The position numbers were made by a program, and so were the translations under genes. Below, one piece after another: positions 1-12,018 of a stretch of 64,000 nt of DNA (its first letter is position 1; each line of letters starts with the position of its first letter). The notes under the pieces are model-generated. The model did not search any database, was not told where the DNA came from, and saw only the letters and a list, made by a program, of their open reading frames with translations. Source of the stretch: Toxoplasma gondii ME49 (lineage: Eukaryota > Apicomplexa > Conoidasida > Eucoccidiorida > Sarcocystidae); assembly GCF_000006565.2 (NCBI RefSeq), contig NC_031469.1, forward strand, positions 1,067,245-1,131,244. The letters run 5' to 3'.

Positions 1-38
1 TCATACATATTTGTCTCTACGTATGCAATCACATACCT

Positions 39-41
<3 letters not shown>

Positions 42-76
<35 letters not shown>
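42..76. repeat. (TA)n microsatellite, left window edge
   Basis: Alternating TA run in what must be an intron of the UFL1 gene, upstream of its first visible exon. A second run lies at 210-233, about 60 bases before the acceptor at 294. Confidence 0.9.
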
Positions 77-294
77 GTACGTTTTCGTGAGTCGGTAAAT
101 ATGAAGGAGTTTACGTGGTGTGTATGCGTTGTTGCGTTCATGTGTTTCACCGCATCGATTCCGATATCTGTGGCAGCCTCTTGAATTATGGGGTAATTAC
201 ACGTAAACAAATATATATATATATATATATATTTATACGTGTCTTTATGTCTGTGGTGTTCGGATATTTCACCTTTCTTTGTTTCTGCGTTCAG

Positions 295-3200
295 AAAGGG
301 CGCGTAAACGTGATCGAAATGGCAACAGCGCTCGGTGTGAGTCCCGACATCGTGGAGGCGAAGACGGAGGAGATGACGCGGAGGAGCAGGCATTTGATGC
401 TTCTTGACGGTGACCTCATTTCCACGCTGTACCTTAACATGATCGCTGGAGAAATTGAAAATCTCCTCGAAGTGAGCAGCGATCGTCAAACGAAAAAACC
501 TAAGAATCTCTAGACACCCGCGGGACCCGGGTCAGCGACAAGCTTCCATGTATGCGTGAACTCAATTTTCGAGGTCGCCCTTCTGTCTCCTTCTCCCGAT
601 TCTCCCGCGAAACACAGAGAGACACCTCGCCAGCATACTCATGCGCAAGTATCTAAAACTGCGATTCACTTTAATGCATAAATATGTACTCATGTATATA
701 AAAAGGTATGTATATCTACGCGTATATATGTGCATGTGAATGCGTAGACGTAGGCACATGGTAGGAGACACACACGGCAACAGGAGGAAGTACTTGCGGT
801 GTCTTTTTTAGAAGCCTTCATCGTTGTGCGTCATTTCACATGGCGCCGCCTTTTTATTCGACGGCCTCACAAGCAAAGGACGACGCTGTGAGTGTTCAAC
901 ACTAATATATTTTTGCATATGCACACAGACACACATATTGCATGTGCGCATTCATATATATATATATATATATATATATGGGCAAATATACACAAACATA
1001 CATATATATATATATATATATATATGTGAAAAGGATTATATTTAAAGGAAGCTATCGATGGTCGCGTGAATGGGTTTGTGTCGAGTGAACGTTTTTCAGG
1101 AGAAGGGCCAACTGACGATCGCGGAGTTATCTCAAAAGTATTCTCTGCCGGCTGAGTTTTTACGTCAGGAGATCCACGCGCGTCTCGGCACAGTCATTCA
1201 CGGTAAGAGTGTGTCTTTGTTTTTCCGTTGCATGCGCTCGAACGCTTGCAGGCAACGCACCCTCAGTCCAAAACTCCTTTTCTGTGTTTTTCAGGCGAAC
1301 TGAAAAACCAGTATCTGACGACGGCTCACTTCTCGCGGCGAGTTGAAAGCATCGTCCGAGGCGTCTTGACAGCTGCATGCAGACCTGTGGCTGTCTCGGC
1401 TATCGCCACAGAGTTCAAGTGAGTTTTGGTCTCGTTTTCGCTCAGGAGGTGTGTTTTGTCGTGTGCGATTCAGGTGGAGATCCAGTGCTTCTCTTCTGCG
1501 TCCTCTCTCGACGTTTCGCGTACAGAAGAGCTACTCAGAGTCTGGTGCAGGCGTTTCGCTTCTTATCTGACAGCAGTTGCGTCTCGCCGTTTTGTTCTCT
1601 GTTCCTTTCCGTCTCTCTCTCGGACTTCTCTCGCGTTCTCGGGGGTGACGTCAGGCTCGCTGAGAACGCGGCTCTCGCTGCTGACTCTGAGATGCACGCC
1701 CAGGCAGAAGACGGCGCGCAGCAGCTTCCCCGCGCCTTCTAGTGGTGTGATGCCGTGGCGTAGTTGGAGGCTGCAAGAACTTGGGGGATGTGTGACGAAC
1801 CGAGAGCTTTGTTGAAATTTGGACTGAAATCGTAAAGTGAAATTCTTTGAACCGGAAACGGGACTCCAGGTGAATTTTGGAAATGCGTATATCAATTTAA
1901 GACATCTCTTCTTTCCTGGCGTTCGTCGTTTTGCTTCCTCTGTGCAGTCTCCCGAACGACAGCGTGACCAATGCAGCAGTGCAGCTGATTCGCCTTGCGC
2001 AACTCCAGGGACGCCTGCAGAGTGGCATCTTCACTCCGGCGCGGTTTTCGACAGGTCAAAGCGACAAGGTCCGCTGTGTTCTCTGAAAGTTTGTGCTTCT
2101 ACTGTGTTTCTTCGTGGGCTGCTCCTTCTATTTGCCTTCTCTTCTCCATGTCAGATCGTCATCGAATGTTCGTCCTTTGCTCTCTGGTGCTCTCTTCTCG
2201 CTCTCGTCTCTTGTTCTTCTTCTCTTCACGTCATCTTGTTCCTTCTCTTTGTTCTCTTTCTCCCCTTTCCTCCTCATCAGTTTCCTGTCTTTCTCGCCTC
2301 GTTGATGTTCCACATGTCCTCTTCTACGTCGTCATCCTCGCGCTGCTCTCTTACTTCTTCCTCTCCGGTCCTCTCTTCGTCCGGTCCTCTTCTTCTCTTT
2401 TCTCTCGCGGTGTCTCCGCTGGAGTTCTTCTGTGGCGAGCTGTCTGTCGCTTCCACAGCTCCCCTTGTTTTTCCGTCTCCGCTCAGGTCACCTCCTTCTA
2501 CAAAGCAAACGCGTTTGTGCCGTTTTCTCTCGCCAAGGACTGTGGTTTCTCGGACGCCCACGGCTTTCTCCAGAAGGAGTTTCCGGAAGGCATCCCGCTG
2601 GCCACGGTGTACGTACACCCCCAGCTTGTCGCCCCCCTTCATGCGAACCTTCAAGTACGCCGCAGACAAAGCGACGGAAATGCGAGATATTTCGTCTTTA
2701 CATGGCCGCACAGGCTTCGCTTGCTGCCTGCTTATCTGTGTTGGTGTTCCTTTCACCTCGGGTTTCTCTCTTCTTCTTCGTCTGCCCTTTCTCCTTGTTC
2801 CTCTCTTTCTTCTTTTGCTGCTGTGCATGTCCTCTCTGTTCTTTCGGTTACCTCTTCGTCTCGCGGCGCTTCGTTTCTTCCTCATTTTTCTGTTTCTGCG
2901 TCTGTGCGTATAGGAAGCGGTAGCGGCGTCTTCTTGGGCGGACGTGAGTTCTCTGTTTCCTGCCGCCCTCACGCCGGAAGACGCTCACCTGTTGCTTCTC
3001 CTGGCGGCGGAAGAGTCTGCATCTGGGCGCAAAGGCGCCTCTCCCTCTACCTGCAAGAAGCCTTTGCCTCTAGTGACTTTCGACGACGGCGTCGCTCTCT
3101 CTCACGGCTTCCTGGACATCTTTTGCCAAGCTGTGGCGCCTTTCCTCGCGAAAAAAGCAGCCGCTGAAGCCGAGAAGTCCACCGCCGGGGCCGCCGCCAA

Positions 3201-6200
3201 ACACACCGAGGTGCGCCTCCTCTGTCGATACACCCCACGTCCACGCGCAGCGAAGGCTGCATGAAGACACCGCTGTCTCAACCAAGCGTCGCTTTCATCT
3301 CGGAAAGGATGCATGCGGAACGAAAAAGAGAAGATTCAAATCTCCTCCTCCACATGTGTCTCTGCATTTACGTGCCACCCAAATACACGCATATATATAT
3401 ATACATATATATATCTGTATATATATATATATATCTGTATGTATATATATATATATATATATATATGCATATACATACATATATATATCTGTATATATAT
3501 ATATATACATATATATGTATAGATGTATACAAGTGTATAGGTACGGAGATGTAGAGATGCATTAGACTGAGAGAAATACTTGGTCGACAGTTCAGATTGA
3601 TTCGAGTGGAAGACGAGGCGAAATCCAGAAACACTGGGATTTTTCGCACAAACAACACAGTTATTGACGCGGATGCGGGGAAGCGAATGCCGCTTCGTTT
3701 GAGAGGTCGCTGGAGTCTCTGCCACACACCGAAGCTTGCGCGTGGATGTCTTCCACGACTCCCCTTTTCTTGTGTGAAACAGACAGTTTCCTTTCATACA
3801 CAACTGGCATTTTTCACTCTAAAATAAACAGAGTTTTCACTCCTTTATCCTCTGCAGGAGAACAGTCACAACGCAGGACCCGCCAGCGATGATTCAGACG
3901 AGGAGGCAGAAGGTCGCAACCGACGACGGGGGAAAGGCGCACGGAGAGGGAGAGGTGAGGACGAGATGCGGAGACATTTCGGGGAAGAAAACTGGAGCAG
4001 GAAATCAATCTCCAAAGTGATTTTCTAAAGTAGAACACACGACCCGCGCAATATGTTCGCCACAGACAGCAGCGCGAGAAACAGAGTGATTTCTTGAACA
4101 GGAAGAGGTTTTTAACTATGTATATGCATATATATATTTATTTTTTTGTGTTTTTAAAAGAAAGAAAGTGAGCTTCATTTGAAGCAGGGGACATGAAGAT
4201 CTATAGAAGCACTCGGCAGACAGCACGCAGAGCAACCGAAGACGGAAAGAAGCAAAGGGAAGAGAGAAGTCAGGGAAATCGAGAAATATACGCGGACCGA
4301 AGGAAAAGAGGAATGTGAGAAGGAAACGAGGAAGAGAAACAACGGTTCTGTGTAGAGACGAAGCTGTCGTGTTTCGGGTGTATGTCCACCACGGGTGCGT
4401 TTCTCCCGCAGGAGTACCTCTGGAGAGGAAGAGTGGGGACTCACGGAATCGACAAGCAGTTTCATCGGTTACTTTTCCTTTTTTTATCGTTTTTCCATCA
4501 ACGCATGCACGAACGATTATCGTGGGCGATCTCCCAGCAGGGTCCATTTGTTGCAGACGGCAGCGGTGTGATTTGTCGAGGGAGCAAGAGAGCAATGTAA
4601 ATACTTTTGAAAACGTCGAGTCTCCAGTATTCGATCGAAGTTGTCATCCATTGCCTTTCTTTCTTCGATTCGGCGCCCTTCCTTACCTTCTCGCTTTCGC
4701 AGGGGATGACAAGAAGAAGAAGAAGTCTGCTGCGGCGACAAGTGCACCAGCGTCAGGGACGGTCACCCTAGGAGACATTGAAGAAGTGTGTTCGTCAGAT
4801 GCCTCCGACGAGAATTCTCTTGCGGATCTCTGGACTTCACTTCCTCCTCACGTGCAGCAGAGACTGTGGGAGACGGTTCAAGCGCGCCTGGACGCTGTAA
4901 GTTTCTTCACTGAGGAAGCAGTCGTTTTCATTTTCTTCTGGGAGCCTGCCACTCTCACCGAGTCACTCGACCAGAAGGAAGTTCGAAAGGCGTCACAGGT
5001 GAACTCGAAGGTGAACGAGTGTTTCACTGAGTTCCTCAGGGAGGCTTTCTTCGTCTTCATAGGCAGTTGATCTCCGCAAAAGCATGAACTGTTGAAGAGG
5101 TCATTGTCCCTCCATGTTACGTCGACCTCCTCACGGTCTCGGGTGTCTCGACACCCCTATCCTGTTGCGCGTTTCCACTTGTTTCGCATCCTTGCGTTTT
5201 CCCGATGTCCTCTTCGTTTTCCACGTCCCTTCTTTGTGTGCCCGCGGCTGTCTCTGCGAGTTGAGGAGAGTTCTTTCTTCAACGCGACTTTCCGTTTGTG
5301 TCTCTGCGGTCTGTGACTCGCTGCAAACGTTCTGTCGCTCCGTCGTTCGTGTCTGTTTCGTTCTGCACCGAATGCCTCTTCGCTCTTTCCTGGTTACGCA
5401 GGAGGTCTCCAAGTGACTTCTGCTCTTCTCCGCAGAAGTTGCGTGCAAGCGTTGCTTTCTCTCCGTTGACGTTCTTACAGCATTATCAGAGGTGTGTCGC
5501 CGACTCGCGCCGGTCTCTTCGGGAGCAGCAGAGAGCGAAGACAGAGCGAAGGGCGGCGAACTTCCAAGAGGAATTTGAGTCGATTGTTCTTGCGGTCAAA
5601 GGCCTCGAGGTGAGAGACGAGAATGCGGGTCTTAGCGATCTCAGACACGGAGAGCACAGCATGAGTTTCACTGGATTTCTTCAGAGAGGGCAAGATCTCT
5701 CGAGTCTCGTCGCCTCTCAGCACACTGCTCGTATTTCTCTATCACTCCGCCGACACCGCGTTCTGCGGTGTCTACCTGTCGAATGTTCTGCGGGATTCTG
5801 TTTCGAGAAGGAAGTCGCGGGAGCTCTTGTGAACAGTCCTCTAAGATCCAAGTGTCTCCCGCAGAGGAGCATTTGTGTGCGGTGTGCGACGCAGATCTCA
5901 TATGTCTGGCGCGTTGACGTCGTCGGCGTTTTCTTGTCTCCACTCGCGGCATCTTCTGCGCTCTGTATGTCTCATTCAACTCGGCCAGTCCTCTCTTTCT
6001 CGGGTGTTCCGCTCCTCGCTTCCGCCGGCCTGTCTGGTGGGCGGGAGTCCGTCTGACTCTGGCTTTCTGGGTCTTTCTTCAGTGCACGCTGGGCCTTCCT
6101 TGTGTCTCCTGTCGACCGCGAAGAGACAGAAAACACACTCAACTGAAGCCGCGGCTTCGCGTCTCTCGCCTTCGTCTTTTCAGGCTCTCGGCATTTTGGA

Positions 6201-9200
6201 CGACGCAAAACACCCTCTCGTCGTGCATCTTTTCAAGACATCTGTCGGGACTCTCCTCGATTCTCTCGTGGAAGCTGCTGTCGCCGAAGCTACCTGTGAG
6301 GAGACAGAGAAAGGCGAGAATCCCTCGCTTCTGTTCGCGGCGGGTGGGGGGTGGCCGTCGTTGTTTCCTGAAATGTCTGTTTAACGACGAAGCGATAAAA
6401 AACAACGCAATTCCAAGTCTCCCTCGGTGACACTTTGAGTATGGTTTTCTCTCTACCTGACCCTCGGCGGGTGTTTGTGCACCTCAACAGTCTGCCGCAC
6501 TGCTGGACAGTCTGCCTTTTTCGTGTGAAGCTGTCTTTCCCTCCAGTCTCTGCCGCTTAACGTCTCACATTCGTGACTTGTTTGCCCGCTGTTTTGTGAA
6601 TTTCTTCTGCTCTTTCTAAAGTGAAGAGCCTCTCGTGGTGCTGGTAACATCGTCGCTGCTGGACCAAGCTTTGGTCCAGACCTTTTGCCGCAGAGGTCTC
6701 CCTGACGACTTCTCTCTGTTTCGCGTCTGAGCGTCGCGTTCGAAACTCTTCGCGATCTTTAGAATCTCGTCGTCCAGAAGCCCCACAAGTGCCAGCCAAG
6801 CCGCAATCCCATTTCCAAGATCTCTTCAGAGAGCATCTTTGTTCAAGAGTTCTGTCCTCACCCAACATCTGCTTTCCTTTCCCCCCTCCCCTCCCCCTTC
6901 GGCCCCTCGCGACGCGCTCATTTCTCTTTCGGATTCGCCTCTCTTACTTCTTGTTTCTTTTGAACTGTGTTCCTCGCCCACAAGTTGTCGCTCTTCTCGG
7001 CTGGCTGCTTACTCTTTTCGCGTTTCGAATCTGTTTCATTTTCCCTCCCTCCGTGCTGGCGACCAGCGGAGCCTCCGCAGGTGAACACTCAGAACCGTCG
7101 TCAGTGTCTTGAGAAGGCCGCGCAAGCAGGTGGGGACGTGGAGAATCTTCTCCGTGCATGCGACGTCGTCCAAAAGCGAGCGGGTGCAGATTTAATCGAC
7201 TCTCTGCAAGGTGCTGCTGAAGACAGCCACATTCTGGTGAGATCCCTGGATGAACTCCTATTTCTCTCTGTCTTTGTCTCCCTCTCTTTCTCATTCTCTC
7301 TCTCGTTCTCTCTCTCCTTCAGTCTCTGTCTCTCTGTCGCGACCCTGCTCTGTGTCCTCTCACCCGTGTTTCATTCTCTCTCATATCTCTCTTTGTCTCT
7401 CTCTCCCTCTCGTCCTTGCCCTGCCTCTATTCCTGTCTTTCTTTTCTCCTTGCTTCCTTCTCTTCCTTTCCTTCTCTCCCCTTTCTTCTGTTTCTGTCTC
7501 TTCTCTCCTTCTGAGCTCTCTGTGCCTTCATCTCTGAATTTTTCTCTTTCTCTCGTTGTCTTTTTCCACTTTCTCGTTCCTGTTCCTCCTCTGTATCTGT
7601 CGGAAAGAAATGCTTTTTCCTGTCGGATTGGGCGCTCTGCAGCTGCGGGTGCCCGACAAACGGCGCGTGAAGCAACTCGTCTCCTCGCGAAGAGCCGCTG
7701 CCCAGGAGGCTCTCGCTTCTTCAACTTCCTGCGACCCTGCCGCTGTGCTCCACGCAGCGCTCGGCCTTCTCCTTGTTCAGGTCCGACAACAAAAATGCAC
7801 AAAAAATACAGCGGATCGGTGTGCGGGGTAAAGCGCCCGAACCACGAATCGCAGATCTGTCAAAGGAAAAGCACCCCGATCACTCAGTCTCTGTTTGAGC
7901 TGCATGCATTGATGAACGTGGAGACAGAGATAGAGAGGCGAAAAAACTGAAATGCAAGCGAAGAGGCTCACGCAGAGAAAGACAGACCTACGCACAGATA
8001 CACCGACATCGCGAGATACGGAGACACACCCAAGTACACAGAGATAGACTGATGTCGATGGAGAGAGATAGATACAGACAGATGGACAGACAGATATAGA
8101 CAGATATAGATATATATATATAGAGAGAGAGAGAGAGAAATGCATATATAGAGATTGAGAGATATATGTAGAGAGGTACGGAGATGCTGGGATAGGCGCA
8201 AAGGCCTCTGCGTAGATCGATGGCTAGCGAGACAGCGACACAGAGGCAGAGAGAAAGAGACCGTGAGGCGCTTTCGAGTTAATATTTGTCTGTCATCAGT
8301 TTCTTCTTCATGTGTCGCGAAGCGTGAGCCTGTGTTTCTGCCCTTTCTCGGGAGAACGTGACGCACCCTTGATTCCTGCATGTCATGAAGGACTTTTAGG
8401 AGACAGTGAGAGGCGCCCCACTTCGCGGTTGAGCATCCTTCACGAGCGGTGTGTACATGTGCATGCACGACACGCAGATGGCTCGAGTTTCTACATGTCC
8501 TGTACTCTTCACATTATATATATATATATATATATTTATGAGTATATGTGTCTGGGGCGCAGGAGACTTGATTTTTCAGTGCGTTTCCGAAAATGCTGAG
8601 TTCGAAAAAGAGAGTCTTTTTCAACGTCGTTGCGCTTTAGACGTGCAGTGGAGTCTGTCGCCGCCATCTGGTTGTCGAGCAGTTTTTTTTACTATGAAAA
8701 GCGTTCGAGTACTTGTGAGGTCAACAACGACACGATTTCGTTCTCGGAGTTTCGGCATTTTGTATTCTTCAGAGAACTTCCCCTCACGGTTCGATCCCGT
8801 TTCCGAAGGACTTCTGGGCGGCGACGACTGTCTGGGCGCTGCTCGGCAACGGCGCAGCGGGGTCCGGGGAATTCGCCGGCAAAAGCAGCCTCGCCCTGGC
8901 CGACGTCCAGCCGCTGTGGCTCGCTGTCAGTGCCGGAGAAGCAGGAAAAGCTAGAGGTAACTCATCTTGAGCAGGAGAAGGAACTGCGGTCTATGTGCAA
9001 GTGCTCGGCGCTCCAGAACGGCGGAATTCCCTCGAAGACTTCTTCTCACCAGTCTATAGTGGAGGCTAGAGACGCGTTTCCACGAGCCAGCGCCTGAGTT
9101 TTCTGGTGTTGCCTTCCTGCGTTGACTCACGGTTGTGACAGATTGGAGACAAAATGTGAATCGATTCGAGCAGATCGTACATAGTGCTGCTCCGTATTAC

Positions 9201-9542
9201 TGTTCAGTATCTTTGATTCGAGGAAATGTCACACAGGAGTGAAGGGAGAAACCTCAGGCCTTCTGCAACACGACGGTCTTTCCGTGGAAGAAAGGGCATG
9301 GGCTCTGCCAGACGCCGTAGAAGGCCTTTCTTTTTCGCGATTCTGGCGGGTGTACGCACACTTGAATGTGGAGCTTTCCGTTTTCTCTTCGCAGTTCTTC
9401 TCTTCGATGCTCTAGATGTGTCTTCTGTCTTTCTCCAGGCGAAGCTGCTGCCGACGCTCCTGGATCCGAGACGCACAGAGTTATGGAGTTGGAGGCGTCG
9501 AAGTTGCTGAATGTGTTCGCGGAGAGAAATCAAAAAAAATAA
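295..9542 (+). CDS. UFL1: UFL1-like E3 UFM1-protein ligase, 5' partial, multi-exon
   Basis: UFL1 transfers the ubiquitin-like modifier UFM1 to targets, classically at the ER surface and on ribosomes. Exons read here: 295-471, 1100-1202, 1295-1418, 1948-2068, 2487-2654, 2914-3210, 3858-3954, 4703-4896, 5436-5609, 6184-6295, (gap), 7081-7236, 7643-7780, 8773-8956, 9439-9542 (TAA). All join in phase except across 6296-7080, where one exon is unresolved. Order and residues follow animal UFL1 from its N-terminal winged-helix part onward: [14 protein letters not shown], then [19 protein letters not shown], then [17 protein letters not shown], then [21 protein letters not shown] basic and acidic low-complexity linker at 3858-4750 matches the charged linker of animal UFL1. 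The C-terminal helical part contains [20 protein letters not shown]. The first roughly 60 residues lie left of the window. Family assignment is recognition from memory; exon ends are inferred from GT/AG and phase. Confidence 0.92.
953..1026. repeat. Paired (TA)n microsatellites in a UFL1 intron
   Basis: Two TA runs, 953-979 and 1002-1026, separated by a short CA/AC-containing spacer. They lie inside the intron that ends at 1099. Confidence 0.9.
2088..2470 (+). repeat. Pyrimidine-rich (CT) intron tract
   Basis: The + strand is dominated by C and T across most of the UFL1 intron between exons 1948-2068 and 2487-2654. Long CT tracts upstream of acceptors recur in this window (also 5090-5435, 6840-7070 and 7256-7600). 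They create long reading frames rich in Ser, Leu and Phe that are not coding. Confidence 0.8.
2606..2619. repeat. Perfect 14-bp palindrome inside a UFL1 exon
   Basis: GGTGTACGTACACC, identical on both strands, lies in frame in exon 2487-2654 and encodes VYVHP. The same 14-mer recurs at 47394-47407, and related forms are scattered through the window. Confidence 0.9.
3389..3530. repeat. Long interrupted (TA)n/TATC/TACA tract
   Basis: About 140 bases of TA repeats broken by TATC, TGTA and TACA units, in the UFL1 intron 3211-3857. The apparent Tyr-Ile reading frames on both strands here are repeat translations. Confidence 0.9.
5142..5155. repeat. Palindromic motif GGTGT-N4-ACACC in a UFL1 intron
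   Basis: GGTGTCTCGACACC: same 5-base arms as the 2606 copy but a different core. It sits in the intron between exons 4703-4896 and 5436-5609. Confidence 0.85.
7256..7600 (+). repeat. CT-rich simple-sequence intron
   Basis: Dense TCTC/CTTT runs fill the UFL1 intron 7237-7642. It is a polypyrimidine tract on the sense strand with no coding potential. Confidence 0.8.
7960..8250. repeat. GACA/GATA/GAGA-rich simple sequence
   Basis: Purine-rich stretch of CAGA, GATA and GAGA units with a short TA core near 8109-8120, inside the UFL1 intron 7781-8772. A separate (TA)n run follows at about 8514-8534 in the same intron. Confidence 0.75.
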
Positions 9543-12018
9543 GGACTCAAAGTTGCAGTGAAATCATCGAAACCGACTGGCGTTGGGAGAGAGGGGAAAT
9601 GTGTCGCACTCAAGGACTGAAAGGGTGCCTTTCTCTGTTTCGATCGATGGCCGATTCACGCATATATATACGGGCACGGTTTTCTTGATGTGGTGGATTT
9701 CTTCCTACTGGTGTACGCAGCAGTCGCCTTCTTCTGGCAGGGGTCTTTCTTCCCAGTCTTTTCGTCTCCTCTTGTTCAGGTCTCTCCCGCTTTGAAAGTT
9801 TTCCTTTTTCTCAGGCCGTTCCATTAATACATGTGGTGTGTCAGATTTATAATAACTACAAAGTCGCTGTGGTTACTCTCCTGAAGATTGCTTTCCTTAC
9901 ATCGCATGCAGACGGACGGCTCTAGAGTCCGTTCACTTGCAGGCAACTCGCCGAACTCGATACTTGCCACCAGGCGATCGATTCCCTCTAGTAGAAATGC
10001 CCCTCCCCTTGATCCTCCAATCTGATCAGCGGTCTATGATGGATTTTCCTCTGTCACAATGCAACCGTAGTTTACGCGTTGCTTTATTGGGTGAAAAAGA
10101 GATGACAGCCTACGCAGATCTAAACGCCTTCCGATCGCGGTCGCAGAAAAAGTATGTCCCCGCATCTTAGGCGGATTCACCTTTCGCTGATTCATTTGTC
10201 AACACAGGAGAAACGCCCTCAAGAAGAGCACCCAGCGGCTTCGTGTAGGCGAGCGAATAGACTCACGTTTCGCGAGTAGATATGGAGAAACTAAAAAACC
10301 ACTTTGCCAGCCAAAGGAACTGTGATAGGGTGGAGTGCTGCGCATTGCGATGCACACACCCCATGTCCTTCGCCCCTCCATGCGTACACGGCGGCCAACG
10401 GTTTTCGTTCCTACGGGAATTCCATCCTACAACTGTGCTTCGCTAAAAGAATCGAGCCTTTTCTCGTGGTGTATCTTTGAGTTGATTCGATGACCCGCGA
10501 AATGCTGCATCGCCGCAGAACGAGATCGTAGCAGCGACTAAGCAGTTGTGTCCCGTAGCTTCCTCCGTAAAGAGACCTCGTGCTACCTTTTTCTTGTGCA
10601 GACAGAACGGGAATGGCGGTAATTCTAGATTGCGACCTCTGTAACTGGCATGTTCAGTGCTTCTCTTGGGACTCGAACAGTCCCAGAAGGCATCAGCCAG
10701 CAAGAGATTTCTCGCGGCAAGTCTCTGAAACAGTCGGCGGGTTGGAGTCCCTGGACAGCGAGTCCGCGTCTTCAGTGTGTGGCGCCGAGTAGCTGTCCGA
10801 GACTGACGCAACGTTTACCTTGCAAGATGCAGGTTAAGAGGGCAACGGTAAGGGCGTTCCGCGGGTGCATGTGGCACCCGAAATACGGGGATTCAGGCAG
10901 CGGTTGAAAACCAGCTGAAAGTAGCAGAATCGACGCCCACGCCTGGCGGAGATTCCTGGACGCGAAAACTGGACGTCAGCGCCGCTGGTCTCGGCCTGTC
11001 CCGACAAGGAGCAGCGGTAGAACGGTTCCCGGAAGAAGAACCTCCAATTAGAGAGACGCAAAGATGAAGTCCGCTCACAAACTCCCCCCTCTTTCTTCGT
11101 CGAGGAAAAATGACGTTTCAGAAGTAGTCTGCCGAAGCAGGTTCTCGGTGTAGGCAGAACCCGCGTGTGCAGTCTGCCCCGGTGAGTTCCGAAGTCCTGC
11201 AAGTCTGTGGCTGTAGTAAATCGCCGGTGCCTTCCGGTTTTTTCTGTCGGATATGTGCGTTGAGATTCGCAGAATCTTGCGCGTAGCCTCCGAAAGTGAA
11301 AGGCCCCCCGCTTTCTCGAGGAAATTGGGGCTTTCCCTACAGGAAATCATAGACACGGCGTCGCGCAGCTGGCTGTTGGAGTATCAGCCACCGGTCCCGC
11401 CCTAGGACGAGCTATGGCGGGTCGCGAGCGTTCGCTTCTCCCTGGACTCGGCATGTGCCTGCCAACAGGCGTTTTTTCCACGCGGTCGAGAGGTTTGTTG
11501 GCCCTGAGAAGGGGGGTTTACTCGTAGCTGCACTCGGATCGTGGAGAGTTCGTGCGAAGGACCAGATTTTATGCCTTGCGGCAGCGTACACCCGCGTCCC
11601 GTTTAGTCTCTTCTTTCTCATCTCCGCGGGCGAGTTCCAGAGTGACCTTCGCCAACGTGGAGGACCACGGCCACCGTTCCGCCGCGAATTCCGCTTTTCC
11701 GTGCAGGTCAAAACGCGGTGTCGAACCCCAAGTTGCGGGTGTCCGTGTCTCCGGCTGGAGTTTGTGCTTTCCGCTGGTGCCTCGTGTGAGGTCCGCCCGC
11801 TGGAATGCTACAAAGGCCCCAACCGTGTGTCTCTATACCCCCGCAGCAGCGTGAGGTCGCGTGTGTATACAAGTTCGTCAACCTGGAGCTGGTCCGATAG
11901 CAGATATACATGTATGTATCCGAATTTTTTCTCTTCTGTCTTGACGCAGTTCCCGGCGAGTAAAGTGACCCTTCGTGTCTTGTCTCGAAGACTCGCGTTC
12001 TGTCGCCTTCGCTTCAGG
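9543..12018. other. Spacer between UFL1 and the SRS gene
   Basis: About 2.5 kb with no reading frame showing splice-consistent coding. The left part is presumably UFL1 3' UTR. The right part should contain the promoter and 5' leader of the SRS gene. A pyrimidine-rich acceptor-like site (ttcgcttcag) ends one base before the SRS ATG, so a leader intron is possible. Confidence 0.6.

Noticed and set aside
3261..3565. Overlapping Tyr-Ile-rich frames on both strands
   Set aside because: Translations of a TA/TATC microsatellite inside a UFL1 intron; similar frames occur at every TA tract.
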